Assembly (NCBI RefSeq): GCF_003610535.1
Contig: NZ_RAPN01000001.1
Coordinates: forward strand, 496,001-560,000
Direction of reading: 5' to 3'
From: Mangrovibacterium diazotrophicum
GTDB lineage: Bacteria; Bacteroidota; Bacteroidia; Bacteroidales; Prolixibacteraceae
Length of the DNA: 64,000 nucleotides
The notes below the pieces were generated by a model. The model was not told the origin of the DNA. It worked only from the letters and a program-made list of their open reading frames with translations, and made no database searches. A program made the translations under genes and the position numbers. Shown piece after piece: positions 63,877 through 64,000 of the stretch (position 1 is its first letter; every line of letters starts with the position of its first letter).

Positions 63877-64000
63877 ATGGTAGAATTCAAAAACGAGGTA
63901 GAAGCAGTTGACACCCTGAGCGCCAAGATGAAAAGTCTGCGCGAAGAGGTCAAGAAACGCATCTATGGACAGGACGAAATTGTTGATCAGGTTCTGATCT
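63877..64000 (+). CDS. MoxR-like AAA ATPase, N-terminal part
   Basis: The first 41 codons of a gene cut by the right edge. MVEFKNEVEAVDTLSAKMKS and the later KRIYGQDEIVDQVLI match the start of MoxR-family AAA ATPases, which have a GQDEIVDQVL segment just before Walker A. MoxR proteins usually work with von Willebrand factor-A proteins. Only the N-terminus is visible. Confidence 0.8.
   Translation, partial: MVEFKNEVEAVDTLSAKMKSLREEVKKRIYGQDEIVDQVLI

Overview
The window reads as chromosome of a Bacteroidota bacterium, most likely from the Marinilabiliales/Prolixibacteraceae side of the phylum. This is inferred from gene content: DUF4270, DUF4907, DUF4295, DUF4301 and DUF5063 proteins, an rpmB-rpmG-DUF4295 array with ftsY and rimO nearby, and a LytTR/LytS-type two-component pair. 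Lipoproteins carry an Asp-rich stretch just after the lipobox Cys, and several upstream regions match the phylum's TAnnTTTG -7 promoter element. Genes start without strong Shine-Dalgarno sequences. I see no rRNA, tRNA, CRISPR array, insertion sequence or prophage.

Layout. 0-4 kb: an aminotransferase cut by the left edge, two small envelope proteins, a thioredoxin-fold protein and a 2-hydroxyacid dehydrogenase. 3.8-10 kb: an envelope cluster (DUF4907 lipoprotein, kelch lipoprotein, DUF4270 lipoprotein, FadL/PorV-like outer-membrane protein) followed by a LytTR response regulator and histidine kinase. 10-14.2 kb: sucA-sucB of 2-oxoglutarate dehydrogenase. 14.4-17.5 kb: a Rieske lipoprotein, an alpha/beta hydrolase and a DUF4301 protein. 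17.6-23.7 kb: rimO, ftsY, DUF4295, rpmG and rpmB on the minus strand. This array is interrupted at 20.1-23.05 kb by an S24 (LexA-like) regulator and a divergent pair, a radical-SAM DNA repair/modification protein and its partner. 24-31 kb: peroxiredoxin, CPBP protease, DUF456 protein, S1/P1 nuclease, SPOR lipoprotein, truncated haemoglobin and a three-part AraC-type regulator. 30-35.8 kb: an L-fucose locus (regulator, permease, mutarotase-like protein, isomerase). 36-39.6 kb: a dicarboxylate/amino-acid symporter and slyD-aroC-DUF134. 39.9-45.4 kb: lptD, an amidase and an MCE protein. 45.6-49.9 kb: dnaA, yigZ, pyrB with a leader ORF, pyrI and an fRMsr-like GAF protein. 49.9-58 kb: an RRM protein, an rRNA methyltransferase, a DEDD exonuclease, DUF5063, two small haem-binding proteins, a GH28 enzyme and recQ. 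58-64 kb: guaB, three SurA/PpiC-type proteins and the start of a moxR-like ATPase.

The most interesting unit is the S24 regulator plus radical-SAM/partner pair. The regulator keeps an Ala-Gly cleavage site and a Ser/Lys dyad. The 114-bp divergent region carries three 15-bp sites of the form ACTAAT-N3-ATTAGT, one abutting an exact TAnnTTTG element. Together these suggest a compact, damage-inducible DNA repair or modification cassette of unknown chemistry, inserted into an otherwise housekeeping array.

A second theme is that intrinsic terminators often sit directly in front of, or inside, the next gene: in the DUF4907 signal-peptide codons, in the pyrB leader ORF, before fucR and before yigZ. 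This suggests that read-through or attenuation sets expression of those genes.
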